Shown here piece by piece: positions 11,001 through 21,796 of a stretch of DNA of 64,000 nt. How positions within the stretch are numbered: position 1 is the first letter of the stretch; each line of letters starts with the position of its first letter. Below the pieces are notes generated by a model. It saw only the letters and a list, made by a program, of their open reading frames with translations, was not told the DNA's origin and did no database searches. The DNA is from Macrostomum hystrix (taxonomy: Eukaryota; Platyhelminthes; Macrostomidae), in the NCBI GenBank assembly GCA_950097015.1, contig CATNEN010000038.1, positions 16,760,001 through 16,824,000 on the forward strand. Direction: 5' to 3'. Position numbers and translations under genes: made by a program.

Positions 11001-12260
11001 CGCAATGTACTTTTGTTGTTAAGCGAGTTGTGGAATAATTTGATAATCTTGTTTTTGAAAGTAAGAGAAGGATATCCGAAGTGCGGGAGAATAAGGATTG
11101 GTTCACTCAGGTCAATGTGATCGGATTTGAAAATGAATTTGTGGGTGGTGTGGTGGATATAGGCTAAAGAGTAACCATTATGTAGGAGCATTTTGGTTTA
11201 GAACTTGATTTCAACAGTGGAACCCTGTTCACCAAAGTGTTCCGCAAAAAAACTTTGACCTTTCTCATCCTCAACTTTCATGTCTTGTGCCCCAGACAGT
11301 GGAGAACTGGTCTTATTAGGTGCTTACTTAACAGAGCCTTCACAGTCTGCAACTCGTGGATCAAATCTGACCAAGAAATTAAGTTCAAATCACATTCAAT
11401 AACATCACAGTTCAATTCCAAATCACATTGACCTGAGTGAACCAATCCTTATTCTTCCGTTCTTGGGATATACTTTTCTTACTTAAATTTTTTCAACTTT
11501 TAATCCCGGAAAGGATAATCAGTGACAAAGCTTCGAGTGTTGAACGCACCTCAATCTCACTCTCAGGTACCTGGCCACAAACTACACATTCTATGGCCTG
11601 GAGCTGCTGAGAGACCTTGCAGAGGGCCGCCAGTGGGAAGAGAGCGGCAATTTTCCGCGCATAACAATGTGCGATTTTCACGTGAAACGCATGGGCGCCA
11701 ATCTGCACAGGTACACCGTGCAGTGCGTCCTGCCCATCAATATGTTTAACGAGAAGATCTACATTTTCCTGTGGTTCTGGATGGTTCTAGTGTCTGTAGT
11801 TTCCATCAGCAGCTTCGCCTTCTGGATCTACAAATCAGGATTCCGTAGCAACCGGGCTCATTTCGTTCGGAAATTTTTGAAACTTCGCAGCATTCTGGAG
11901 CCCGGAGATAAAAAGCGTAGCTTCAACTTTGTCGACGACTACCTGAGACCGGACGGCGTGTTCATCCTGCGCCTTGTGGCTCAGAATGCTGGCGAACTTG
12001 TCGCCAGTGAAGTCACGGAGGCATTGTGGCAGATGTACAAGACAAAGGCCCTGCTGTCTGTGGGCCTACCTAATGATCTCACAAAGGACGTCGGTGGCGG
12101 GGGCGCGGGAGGCGGTGGCAACGTTGGAGCCGACCAGGGCAGCATCGCCAGGAAGATGGCGGCCGCTGCCAGACGCCGACTGCCGTCGAACCAGCATCAT
12201 CATCATCAGCACTCGCAGCCGCTCAACGGAAACGACGATGACCCTGGAGAGTTTGTTTGA
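8055..12260 (+). CDS. Innexin A (gap-junction channel protein), 3 exons
   Basis: Joined exons 8055-8462, 10382-10662 and 11567-12260 give 460 residues; phases match (0, then 2) with donors GTGAGT and GTAAGT. Innexins form invertebrate gap junctions and hemichannels. Four membrane segments are visible: about 35-50; TM2 starting at the innexin signature YYQWVP (about 109) and running through LLWRLF; TM3 around FLVCLYLICKSLYIC; and TM4 around IFLWFWMVLVSVV. Extracellular loop 1 has Cys in SCRQYIG, IACWVP and NVCWV; loop 2 has Cys in TMCDF and VQCVLP. The C-terminal tail (last 65 residues or so) is unusual, with a Gly run, a His run and an acidic end, DDDPGEFV. The start was chosen at ATG 8055 because innexin B also begins MDT; an in-frame ATG lies 18 bp upstream. 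Intron 1 holds an inverted SINE pair and intron 2 a foldback palindrome. Confidence 0.93.
8600..9238. mobile_element. Inverted pair of SINE-2 copies
   Basis: A + copy (about 8600-8907) and a - copy (about 8959-9238) face tail to tail around an (ATT)n core. Both show the tRNA-like B box GGTTCGATTCCC, the central motif AGTCCATGGACTGAACAG and the end region GCGGCTGTGCTGTCGGCTGC. They share private changes not seen in other copies (for example CCAATAGCAAAAAA), so one is likely an inverted duplicate of the other. The pair lies in innexin A intron 1. Confidence 0.88.
10000..10260 (+). mobile_element. Degraded SINE-1 copy
   Basis: Recognisable by CCTGAGCTCGAATCCACGGG, by GGCTTGGTGGCTTGTCGTGC, and by the end region GACAGAATCACCTCCTC. 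The A box is lost. It sits in innexin A intron 1 just upstream of exon 2. Confidence 0.7.
10744..10970. repeat. Foldback palindrome with roughly 77-bp arms
   Basis: Left arm 10771-10847 and right arm 10878-10959 are reverse complements with few differences; the match includes GGCCCATGGAATTCTATGGC and AGGCCATAGACAACTCAATT. An outer GGAACAGT/ACTGTTCC pair extends the symmetry. It lies in innexin A intron 2. It shares the CCATAGAC motif with the other foldbacks in this window but not the rest of the arm sequence. Confidence 0.88.
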
Positions 12261-13724
12261 CGCGGAGCCGCTCGCTTGTTTCAAGCGCGAAACTCACGAT
12301 TGTTTTCTTTCGCTTCATGTTCGCAGGAGTTGAGGCAGCCAACCCCGCTAATTCTTAGTTAGCAAAAATTGCTGCGACTAGTGACCTATCAATGCAATCT
12401 TCGTTGTGCGGAGTACATGAGGTGAAAGATAATTGATTTAGATTATTTTTTAATACTTCACAATGAAAGCCAATCACAGTCCGACTTACTCGCACGAACA
12501 GCACCAAAAAACTATTCATTTTTATCGTTAGACTAATTACGTCACTTCTACTCGTATCATGATAACGGGATACAAGAATCGCAGTTTAAATGTAAATAGA
12601 GCTTTGCCTGTTGCTGTTACCTATAAAATTCCTTGCTCCAATGAACACACAACATACAACGTACTAATTTAGCATCGCTTCAAAACAGAAAGATAAAATT
12701 TCACCGCTTTTTGTGTCTAGAATTCTAAGTTCTGTCTAAATAAGGTAATTAGATTAAACTACAACGATTAGTTCTCAGTAAGGTCTGCAACACGGGGCCG
12801 TTTGTCTTCTGGTGGACTAAATCAAGTCGTGCTCAATGCTTATGCACCTAGGATAAAGTATAATTGTTTGCAACAGGCACTATGGCATCCAGTGTTTATT
12901 AAAAAAAATGTTTTCCCACACAAAGAGCTGCACGCAACTCTGTTCTCTAAAGGCTCAACTTCAATCCCAAATCCAATCGTCACGCGATGTACAGGCCCAT
13001 GCCCACAGCTCTCCCGACGACCCAGATCCGATTTCAAAGAAAAGAAAAATATGTTATAAAATATAGAAATCACAGTGACAATCCAACAGTAAACGCAGTG
13101 CACCGCTTTGATAATAAACAGGTATTTCAAAGGTAATAGGACATTTTTTATTCACAGCCCCCCTGAAAATCTGATTGATTATTTTCTGATTTTTTTCTTA
13201 GCAAGAAAGCTATTCACCTTTAATGCTTTTCGCTTGACCCACGAGCAGTTTAACATGTCCTTCTATCTCACCAATAATCTTGCACTGAGGTGTGTTTCTG
13301 ATTTTAAACAATGTCACTGATTGATTGATTTTGTTAAAGAATTACAGAATTCTCGAATAAATCGGGACTTTTGAAGAAGTCTTGCGTTTCTGCGATACTT
13401 AAGGCGAAGACGAACTCATGTCACAAGACAGATATTTTACTGTTATCTTTGTTTATCATAACATTTTCGTGTTATTTAGAGTACAAAATTATGCGCCGTT
13501 GTTATAGACTTTTGTTATATTAATCTCTGAGAACGCTTTCGCTGGATGTAGTCCAATTTCTGCTGGTTAAATATAATATCAATATAACAATATCATTATA
13601 CAAAAAAGCTAAACAGTTTGTTAAGTAGTTAGTCAAGAAATGGTCATAAAATTGGCGTTTACTAGAATGATTATTACTCTCATAAGAGTTTTTCTGCTAC
13701 TACTAGTACTATGTACCAAACATG
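12261..13724. other. Innexin A downstream region
   Basis: Presumed 3' UTR followed by intergenic AT-rich DNA. No convincing exon, RNA gene or repeat was recognised. The open frames here are short and lack domain features. Confidence 0.4.
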
Positions 13725-13963
13725 GGCACGCACGATAGCTCCCAAACCGAAAATGGATTTTTGTGAAAGTCCACCTTATGGGTTAAATTTTCCACCTTTT
13801 ACGGTGAACTAACTTTAAAAGCCGTCAGACGCCAGCATCATTGAGATATTCAACGATTCTTGTCGAAGACCCTTGTGACAAGTAGAACTAACATTGCTCT
13901 GCTTAAGCCTCTATGTCGAATCCATATTGGTTTAATAATCTGCACAGTCCATCTGTTTTAAAC

Positions 13964-16305
13964 ACCTTTGTTCTCAGCATCCCAGTCACCAGGGTCCCCT
14001 TTCATCGCCGTCTGGAGCATCGGCGGCGCCCGTAGGGACCTTCAACAAACGCACCCGATCGGCATCTCAAAGACGGATGTGTTCTCAAAGCTGAAATAGA
14101 ATTATCCTCTTCTGCATGCAGTATTCAGTCAGTAGACAATATCAGTGAATGAAGTTAGATTAATCCTCTTCTGTATGCAGTATTCAGTCAGTAGACAATA
14201 TCAGTGAATGAAGTTAGAATAATCCTCTTCTGTATGCAGTATTCAGTCAGTAGACAGTATCAGTGAATGAAGTTAGAATAATCCTCTTCAGTATGCAGTA
14301 TTCAGTCAGTAGACAATATCAGTGAATGAAGTTAGAATAATCCTCTTCTGTATGCAGTATTCAGTCAGTAGACAATATCAGTGAATGAAGTTAGATTAAT
14401 CCTCTTCTGTATGCAGTATTCAGTCAGTAGACAATATCAGTGAATGAAGTTAGATTAATCCTCTTCTGTATGCAGTATTCAGTCAGTAGACAATATCAGT
14501 GAATGAAGTTAGATTAATCCTCTTCTGTATGCAGTATTCAGTCAGTAGACAATATCAGTGAATGAAGTTAGAATAATCCTCTTCAGTATGCAGTATTCAG
14601 TCAGTAGACAATATCAGTGAATGAAGTTAGAATAATCCTCTTCTGCATGCAGTATTCAGTCAGTAGACAATATCAGTGAATGAAGTTAGAATAATCCTCT
14701 TCTGCATGCAGTATTCAGTCAGTAGACAATATCAGTGAATGAAGTTAGAATAATCCTCTTCTGTATGCAGTATTCAGTCAGTAGACAATATCAGTGAATG
14801 AAGTTAGAATAATCCTCTTCTGTATGCAGTATTCAGTCAGTAGACAATATCAGTGAATGAAGTTAGAATAATCCTCTTCTGCATGCAGTATTCAGTCAGT
14901 AGACAATATCAGTGAATGAAGTTAGAATAATCCTCTTCTGTATGCAGTATTCAGTCAGTAGACAATATCAGTGAATGAAGTTAGAATAATCCTCTTCTGC
15001 ATGCAGTATTCAGTCAGTAGACAATATCAGTGAATGAAGTTAGAATAATCCTCTTCTGTATGCAGTATTCAGTCAGTAGACAATATCAGTGAATGAAGTT
15101 AGAATAATCCTCTTCTGCATGCAGTATTCAGTCAGACGACAATATCAGTGAATGAAGTTAGAATAATCCTCTTCTGCATGCAGTATTCAGTCAGTAGACA
15201 ATATCAGTGAATGAAGTTAGAATAATCCTCTTCTGTATGCAGTATTCAGTCAGTAGACAGTATCAGTGAATGAAGTTAGAATAATCCTCTTCTGTATGCA
15301 GTATTCAGTCAGTAGACAATATCAGTGAATGAAGTTAGAATAATCCTCTTCTGTATGCAGTATTCAGTCAGTAGACAATATCAGTGAATGAAGTTAGAAT
15401 AATCCTCTTCTGCATGCAGTATTCAGTCAGACGACAATATCAGTGAATGAAGTTAGAATAATCCTCTTCTGTATGCAGTATTCAGTCAGTAGACAATATC
15501 AGTGAATGAAGTTAGAATAATCCTCTTCTGTATGCAGTATTCAGTCAGTAGACAATATCAGTGAATGAAGTTAGAATAATCCTCTTCTGCATGCAGTATT
15601 CAGTCAGACGACAATATCAGTGAATGAAGTTAGAATAATCCTCTTCTGTATGCAGTATTCAGTCAGTAGACAATATCAGTGAATGAAGTTTGAATAATCC
15701 TCTTCTGTATGCAGTATTCAGTCAGTAGACAATATCAGTGAATGAAGTTAGAATAATCCTCTTCTGCATGCAGTATTCAGTCAGTAGACAGTATCAGTGA
15801 ATGAAGTTAGAATAATCCTCTTCTGCATGCAGTATTCAGTCAGTAGACAGTATCAGTGAATGAAGTTAGAATAATCCTCTTCTGCATGCAGTATTCAGTC
15901 AGTAGACAATATCAGTGAATGAAGTTAGAATAATCCTCTTCTGTATGCAGTATTCAGTCAGTAGACAATATCAGTGAATGAAGTTAGAATAATCCTCTTC
16001 TGCATGCAGTATTCAGTCAGTAGACAGTATCAGTGAATGAAGTTAGAATAATCCTCTTCTGCATGCAGTATTCAGTCAGTAGACAGTATCAGTGAATGAA
16101 GTTAGAATAATCCTCTTCTGCATGCAGTATTCAGTCAGTAGACAATATCAGTGAATGAAGTTAATTACGCGAAATCAGCTTTGGGAACACAGCCGTCCTT
16201 GAGATGCCGACCGGGTGCGTTTGTTGAAGGTCCTGACGGGCGCCGCCGATGCTCCAGACGGCGATGAAAGGGGACCCTGGTGACTGGGATGCTGAGAACA
16301 AAGGT
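13964..16305. mobile_element. TIR element carrying a 59-bp satellite array
   Basis: Terminal inverted repeats of 131 bp (13964-14094 and 16175-16305) differ at only about six positions (about 95% identity) and contain CAGTCACCAGGGTCCCCTTT and GAGCATCGGCGGCGCCCGT. Between them lie only tandem copies of one 59-bp unit and short junctions. No transposase frame is present, so the element is non-autonomous. It sits inside MITE X copy B. A target duplication could not be assigned with confidence. Confidence 0.88.
14099..16165 (+). repeat. 59-bp satellite array, about 35 copies
   Basis: Regular 59-bp spacing (unit starts at 14105, 14164, 14223 and onward) of a unit with TCCTCTTCTGTATGCAGTAT, then TCAGTCAGTAGACAATATCA, then GTGAATGAAGTTAGAATAA. 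Copies are highly alike and vary mainly at CTG(T/C)ATGC, GACA(A/G)TATC and GT(AGAC/CGAC-like). The CAGACGAC variant recurs at 15131, 15427 and 15605, spaced at multiples of the unit, which hints at higher-order amplification. Confidence 0.97.
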
Positions 16306-16786
16306 CCATATGCCTTTTTGACATATAGTTTGTCAAGCCGACGTTTCCATAATAAAGTCTTTTGAGCAGAAAAATTATGCCTATATTCGTGGATTTTTGC
16401 CACCCGACATCCCGAAGAGAATCGTTGAATATCTCGTATAGATGCCGATGTTGTTTTGAAATTGTTTTATCGCATAGAGCGGAAGATTTCAACCCATGTT
16501 CTGGATTTTCACGGCGATTGGTTGAGTATTTTGGAAAACACAGAAAAAAGAAACAAATGAAATGCCACTGTGGTCTTTCTACTGTCCAGTGACAGAGAGA
16601 CACAATTAACCTGCTCAAAGCCCTTTCAATTAAAGCTAGGCTATCAACAAACGTGGCAACAGATGTCACCAAATAATAATACTAATACCGATTCTCAAAG
16701 CGCAACCGTGATACTCAAGTCAAATAATAATCCTTGCGCATTGGGAGCACAGCTGCAGCACAACAGTGCCTCTTTCTCTCCGCCCA

Positions 16787-18925
16787 ATGAACCGCATAGC
16801 AAATGCAGCACGCAGTTTTCTGCCCGCATTTTTAGCGGGACTGTGTCTGACTGTGGCACTGAATCAGGTGAACTTCTTGACAACTCGCCCCACTGCCGAC
16901 TCGGTGACAGACTCTGCGCTTCAGTCCAACACAGGCTACAATGCGTCGAAGGCTCGAATATTCTGCTGGATCATGGTGCCCTTCATGATGCCACTCATGA
17001 GCATGATGGTCATCAACGACACCTGGGGACCCAGATGCGACGGCTTTGCATTTGTAGCGCCCAAAATAGCAGTCGGTGCTGTGAAACTGTCAGTTATTGG
17101 TGAGCGGCGGTTCGACCATATATGGAACGGCAACTGCACATCTATTAAGATTTAATACTATATACCTTTATCTTCTTACAACTGTACGTATGCTGACTCA
17201 CGCTCTCGTACTTTCGTACTCTCGTACTTTCGTACTCTCGTACTTTCGTACTCTCGTACTTTCGTACTCTCGTACTTTCGTACTCTCGAACTTTCGTACT
17301 CTCGTACTTTCGTACTCTCGTACTTTCGTACTCTCGTACTTTCGTACTCTCGTACTTTCGTACTCTCGTACTTTCGTACTCTCGTACTTTCGTACTCTCG
17401 TACTTTCGTACTCTCGTACTTTCGTACTCTCGTACTTTCGTACTCTCGTACTTTCGTACTCTCGTACTTTCGTACTCTCGTACTTTCGTACTCTCGTACT
17501 TTCGTACTCTCGTACTTTCGTACTCTCGTACTTTCGTACTCTCGTACTTCCATTCTCTCGTTTTTTATGACGTGTCCTATACAACTCGGATTTTCAGATG
17601 TCAACATTATGCTATACGATTTTAGAAGATTTCATCAAGTAGAATGGAAGCGCATCTGGCTCTCTGCCTGGCAACTGCATCGGGATAAGGCTACAGAACA
17701 GTTCGACTATTTCCTACTGCTGCGTACTGGTAACTACCTGATCGTGGAGAACCTGCGTCACTTGCTTCGCAATCGTGACCCCGATCAGCTGTTCATGACA
17801 GGCAGACGAATGCAGCAGAGGCTCAGCTACCAGCACCAGACCGCATCTGATCAGGGCAGCTCTGAAGATGACTACCTTGCCTCTGATGCTGGAATCCTGC
17901 TGTCTAAGGGAGCTTTTGTTGCTATGGTAACTCGTGGTTTTGCCGGTACGAGTTCAAACGAGATCACTCGACGCTACTGTGGCTCTGAGAGCGTTACTTT
18001 ATCATATGATACTCAACTTTGTGAGTTAACTGCAGATTAAAATATGAACTAAATAAAACAAACGGGCACAATGTTCAGCTAGCACAGCCGCATCTACTTC
18101 GTGGCAATCCATAAGAATATGGAAAGCTTTTCAGACCATAGACCCGGGGGAAAAACGACAATTACCCGCGAATTAAGTGCCTTGCTTAACGACACAAAAC
18201 TGTTTTCCTTCGTGTGAGACTCGAACTCATGACTCCCGACTAGGAACTCCCGATTGATGTTGATTGCAAAGATTTGTTAAAAAGTGCAATATATTTTGGC
18301 ACTTTTCAGCCAAGTGTCTGAAAAGCGTCGGTGTCCAGATTGTTGACAGTCGCGACCGGCTGGGCCGAGAACGCTTCCACCCGGTGCATCCCAGCAGCTT
18401 GCTGCAGGACAGCCTCATGCCCGCCTGGCTCAAGCTAAACAGCTACTACAGGCCTGTACGAGCGGTAGGTCAGTTGACTTGTTTTAGTAGAACTCCACCA
18501 TTTATTCCTGAATCTAGAAACTGGAGAGACAACTACACGCCAAAGCCCCATTTTGTGGAGCAGTGTAGGCTGACTGGCTGTCCCGAGAATACACTGAGCA
18601 GATAGGAAATTCTGATGCACTGTAATGCAGAAGTGCACGTTACTTGAGCACAGCTCATTAGCTAAAACAGGTAGACGGTGAGCCGTGGCGGTGAGTAGTC
18701 TCTCCAGTTTCAGACTCAGAGCTCCATGGTTCAACTGTAGAGTTCAGATTTCTTGACGTTCTTGAGCTTCTTGCGAACCGTGGTCACACCCACTCGCTCT
18801 GCCAGTGCATCAGCTGTCCCAGTCCCGAGTCGGTGACGTTCTTCGGAGTGAGTGAGTTCTACAAGTTTGACGCCATGGTCTACGAGGTGGGGCCGTCACT
18901 GGCGGCCTACAAGCAATACGCATGA
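16787..18925 (+). CDS. Core-1 beta3-galactosyltransferase-like protein (GT31), DxD absent
   Basis: Exons 16787-17099, 17598-18020, 18310-18464 and 18767-18925 join in phase (1, 1, 0) to give about 349 residues; human C1GALT1 has 363. The family adds galactose to Tn antigen (GalNAc-Ser/Thr) in the Golgi. Visible features are an N-terminal signal-anchor (about residues 12-30), ARIFCWIM and NDTWGPRCD (C1GALT start block), NYLIVENLRHLL (family YVI.ENLR.LL block), SRDRLGRERFHPV (family DSRD..G.E.FHP block) and a C-terminal Cys cluster followed by VTFFGVSEFYKFD. Where active enzymes have ADDDT before YV/YLIVENLR, this protein reads LRTGN, so the metal-binding DxD is gone. It may be a non-catalytic, Cosmc-like or degenerate paralogue. 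The last junction (18464/18767) is the least certain. Intron 1 is filled by a 16-bp array, intron 3 by a MITE. Confidence 0.85.
17203..17552. repeat. 16-bp minisatellite in GT31 intron 1
   Basis: About 22 copies of TCTCGTACTTTCGTAC, a doubled octamer with one alternating base. Each half contains GTAC. Frames are open on both strands because of composition only. Confidence 0.96.
18170..18262 (-). mobile_element. tRNA-headed SINE fragment
   Basis: On the minus strand a B-box-like GAGTTCGAGTCTC follows GGGAGTCATGAG, then body sequence AAGCAAGGCACTTAATTCGC. It resembles the head-to-body junction of SINE-2 but is too short to place. It lies in GT31 intron 2. Confidence 0.5.
18509..18722 (+). repeat. 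Small TIR MITE (family Z), interrupted copy
   Basis: The left end CTGAATCTAGAAACTGGAGA is matched in inverse at 18692-18722 (TCTCTCCAGTTTCAGACTCAGAGC). The left half also matches the complement of the intact copy at 34248-34353 (AAAGCCCCATTTT, GTAGGCTGACT). The interior is longer than in that copy. It lies in GT31 intron 3. Confidence 0.7.
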
Positions 18926-19338
18926 CCTTGCAGCAACCTCAAGCTCTGTGAAGCCATAGCAGTTTAACTCACGTGACTATATTAGGCTTAGTAAATACTT
19001 ACAAGCACAATTAGAAGATAAAGAATGTCAAACATACTCCACAAGCACACCTGCAATGACTAATAACATAATTTTTCCTTGGTGACGAAGCAGTTTAAAT
19101 TTAGCAACAATGATTGCTAAACTTTATGTGACGAGTGTCAAAATTGAAACTAATAAAATTGATATCGACTAACAAACTTAAGCATCAAGTTACTATTCAA
19201 GATCTACTTGCTAAAATAGCAACAGTTTTACTTTAAGTGTTAAATTGAATTTTATATCGCCTCCAGACATAACAAATGGACATAACAGCGGACCGCTAGA
19301 GAGAAGTCACTGACTGCATGATGCTTCAAGGGTTACAC

Positions 19339-19672
19339 TAGGGGTCGGCAAACTCCGGCCCGCAGGCCAGATGCTCCCAAATCCGGCCCGTTTCCCCTTC
19401 CAACACCTATAGTAGCCTGTCTCATCTCTCCCGTGTCTCATCTCTCCCGTGTCTCATCTCTCCCGTGTCTCATTTCTCTCATGTCTCATCTCTCCCGTGT
19501 CTCATCTCTCCCGTGTCTCATCTCTCCCCTTTCTCGTCTCTCCCGTTATCTCTGTCTCAACTCTCCCGTGTCTAATCTCTCCCTTATATCATATTTCTAT
19601 AATCAAAGCGGCCCGCTGTCGTCTTTTAGATTCTCTCTTTGGCCCGCCAGCAAATAATTTTGCCGACTCCTG
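19339..19672 (+). mobile_element. hAT-like MITE with internal minisatellite, copy 1
   Basis: Ends are TAGGGGTCGGCAAAC and TTTTGCCGACTCCTG, the hAT-type CAGGGGTCGGCAAAC terminus. Flanking 8-bp duplications are GGTTACAC (19331-19338) and GGTTCCAC (19673-19680), 7 of 8 matching. The interior has about nine units of a 16-bp repeat, GTCTCATCTCTCCCGT. There is no transposase. The sequence is homologous end to end with 52370-52740. Confidence 0.9.
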
Positions 19673-19680
19673 GGTTCCAC

Positions 19681-20374
19681 GATCAAAGTAAAAATCATTT
19701 GCTTAATTAAAATCGAGTACCATTTTAGATATCGAGTGCTGATGGGTAGAAAAACTTCTAGGAAGTAAATGGCTTGATTTTTTAGCTTAATCAGCTACAT
19801 GCACTTTGAATTTCAAGTAGACTGCGAAATCAGAGTTGAAAATAAAAGTATAGTCTTACACTGTAACAAAAAAGCTTTAAGACTAAAAGTACGGAGTCGT
19901 AAATTAGTTACACGGCATGCTTTGACAAGCAGAGCGGGAAAAGGAAATGGTGATAGAAACTTGCAAGCGGATTGAAGCATCAAACAATAATTTTTCGATT
20001 AGAACACAGAAAATTTTACTGAAATCAAAAGTTCGAATTATTATCAATACATTCAAACAAAATAATTTATCATTAAAAATAATCAATAAAAAACTAAAAA
20101 TGAAGGAAAAATCTAACAATAAGATGGGATTGCAAACAAACCATTATTTTGCAGTTCAATATTCGAACAAAAGAGTAACATGACTCTAGATTTTTTGTCG
20201 AAAACTGCAATTCGACGTTATCAAACACAGCAACTTTCTTTTATGCGGCTTACAATCGCAAAAAAACTAAAAAAAACTAAAGTGCAAGCAGAAGATCACT
20301 TGGCAAGCATCAAACTCGACTACCGGCGTTGGTAATTACCGTGGAAGGCTGAAATTGAGGACCTAGGTTTTCAA
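19681..20374. other. Intergenic, between convergent GT31 and innexin B genes
   Basis: AT-rich DNA without a recognisable gene or repeat. It probably includes the innexin B 3' UTR (minus strand). Confidence 0.4.
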
Positions 20375-21796
20375 TTAAACATAGGTACCCTTCTCGCCGG
20401 CTGCAGACAGAAGCGGGTCGGCATAGTCGTTTTCCTTCTCCGGCCTCGTGGCCTTCACCTGAGGATTCTCCAGGTAGTTCTTCCACAGCTGCTTCACCAC
20501 GTCGCTGACAACGGGGTCACCCGCGTTTTTGCTGATAATCCGCAGCACGAAGGCGCCATCCGCCCGCAGATGATCGTCTAAGAAGTCGCGAAGCAAGCGA
20601 CGCTCTGCCTGTCCGGACGGCGTGATGTACTTCTTGATGGTTGCGTAGCGCCTCTTGGACACTAGGGTCCATAGAAACCAGGCGATGGCGTCCACAATGG
20701 TGATGACCGAGACGAATACGAGCAGAAACCACAGGAAGATGTAGGCCTGTTTGTAGAGAAAATATTCGCAGACAGTTTAACTACCATTTACAGCGAATTT
20801 AGGGTACATTCTAAGAAAAACGTTGCACCTTCTCATTGAAGAGGTTGACGACCAGCACGCACTGCAGAGTACGGGGGTGCATGTTGCCCAGCACTCGAAT
20901 GTCAAAGTCGCACAGGGTGACTCTGGGGAAGTGGCCGGTGTGGTGCCAGTCCCGGTTGTTGATCAAATCGGTGAGCACCTCCCAGCCGTAGAACTTATAG
21001 TCCGTGCCCAGGAAGTTATTGAGCAGGAAAAACTGGCCAACTACGTTCGCTATGAACAGCAGCTTGATGCACAGGTACATCATGGTGAGATAGTTTCCTG
21101 TCTTGGTGTAGCCGCAGAACAAAAGCCGGAAGACTAGCCGCTTCGCTCGCACAATGAGGCCATACTTTTGTGAGCGCTGCTTCACAATGGTCAGCTCAAT
21201 ATGGCGAGTCAGCTGTGCCACTTTCTCCTTGCGCTTGGATTCATCGTCGTCAAGACAATTGAGAGCGGTAGAGACCAGATCGCTGATGTGGATTCCTGGG
21301 TCAGGAATAGTTAATTAATTGTTAAATCTGAGTGACATTGCCATAGTTATATCCCGACTGTACTTCTGCCTTTGAATTGGCGCAACAGCTTACCCGACTG
21401 CCAGTTGAGCAGTTTCCAAATGGTGCTGGGCAGGTGGAACATGAGCGCCTGTAGAGCAAGCACGAATGGCACCCACTGGTAGTAGGTGAGTTCCTCCTTG
21501 CTGCGGTTCAGGCGGTCACTCGGAATCGACTCATTCTCAGGCACATAGTAGGTGTTTTTCACCCAGCAGAAGCTCTCGGCAAACTGCTCCCAGCCGTCTT
21601 TGAATTCTGGCGGGATCCAGCACTGCACGGGGTCGCCAACTAAGTACATCTTGGTGCCAATGACAGTGGAAATTATGATGATGATAATTGGCGTGTAGTA
21701 CGAGTTAATGCGGTCAACAGCGTCTTCATCAGAGATTCGGTGCTTCCTACTGGTGAACTTGAAGCTCTTCACCGTGTTGAAGAATCCTGTGTCCAT
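20375..21796 (-). CDS. Innexin B (gap-junction channel protein), 3 exons
   Basis: Minus-strand exons 21796-21394, 21295-20829 and 20746-20375 join in phase (1, 0) to give 413 residues, typical for innexins. It starts MDTGFF. TM1 is a long Ile-rich stretch (about residues 36-50, IIIIIIS). Extracellular loop 1 has Cys in VQCWIP and SFCWVK. TM2 begins YYQWVPFVLALQALMF, TM3 lies around LTMMYLCIKLLFIANVV, loop 2 has Cys in TLCDF and LQCVLV, and TM4 is AYIFLWFLLVFVSVI. It keeps the same three-exon layout as innexin A, including an intron directly after the WQSG block, so the two are paralogues. It ends in GTYV, a class I PDZ-ligand consensus. The introns are short (98 and 82 bp), unlike those of innexin A. 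Confidence 0.94.

Larger units (their letters stand above)
13725..16595 (+). repeat. MITE family X, copy B (split by TIR-satellite element)
   Basis: 13725-13963 and 16306-16595 match the two halves of copy A. The left part has CAGCATCATTGAGATATTCAA and GTCGAAGACCCTTGTGACAA; the right part has AAAATTATGCCTATATTCGT, TTTTTGCCACC and TTGAGTATTTTGG. The TIR-satellite element at 13964-16305 interrupts it. Confidence 0.75.

Noticed and set aside
14099-16165. CRISPR-like regular repeat array
   Set aside because: The 59-bp units are contiguous with no unique spacers, and the genome is animal.
17097-17607. VLSYSRTF / KYESTKVRE repeat proteins
   Set aside because: They come from the 16-bp GTAC array in a GT31 intron and are flanked by validated splice sites.
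17927-17945. Earlier donor sites for GT31 exon 2 (GTAACT at 17927, GTACGA at 17946)
   Set aside because: The GTGAGT at 18021 is stronger, keeps phase, and restores a stretch comparable to the family region before RCL/KCL. The earlier sites would make the protein too short there.
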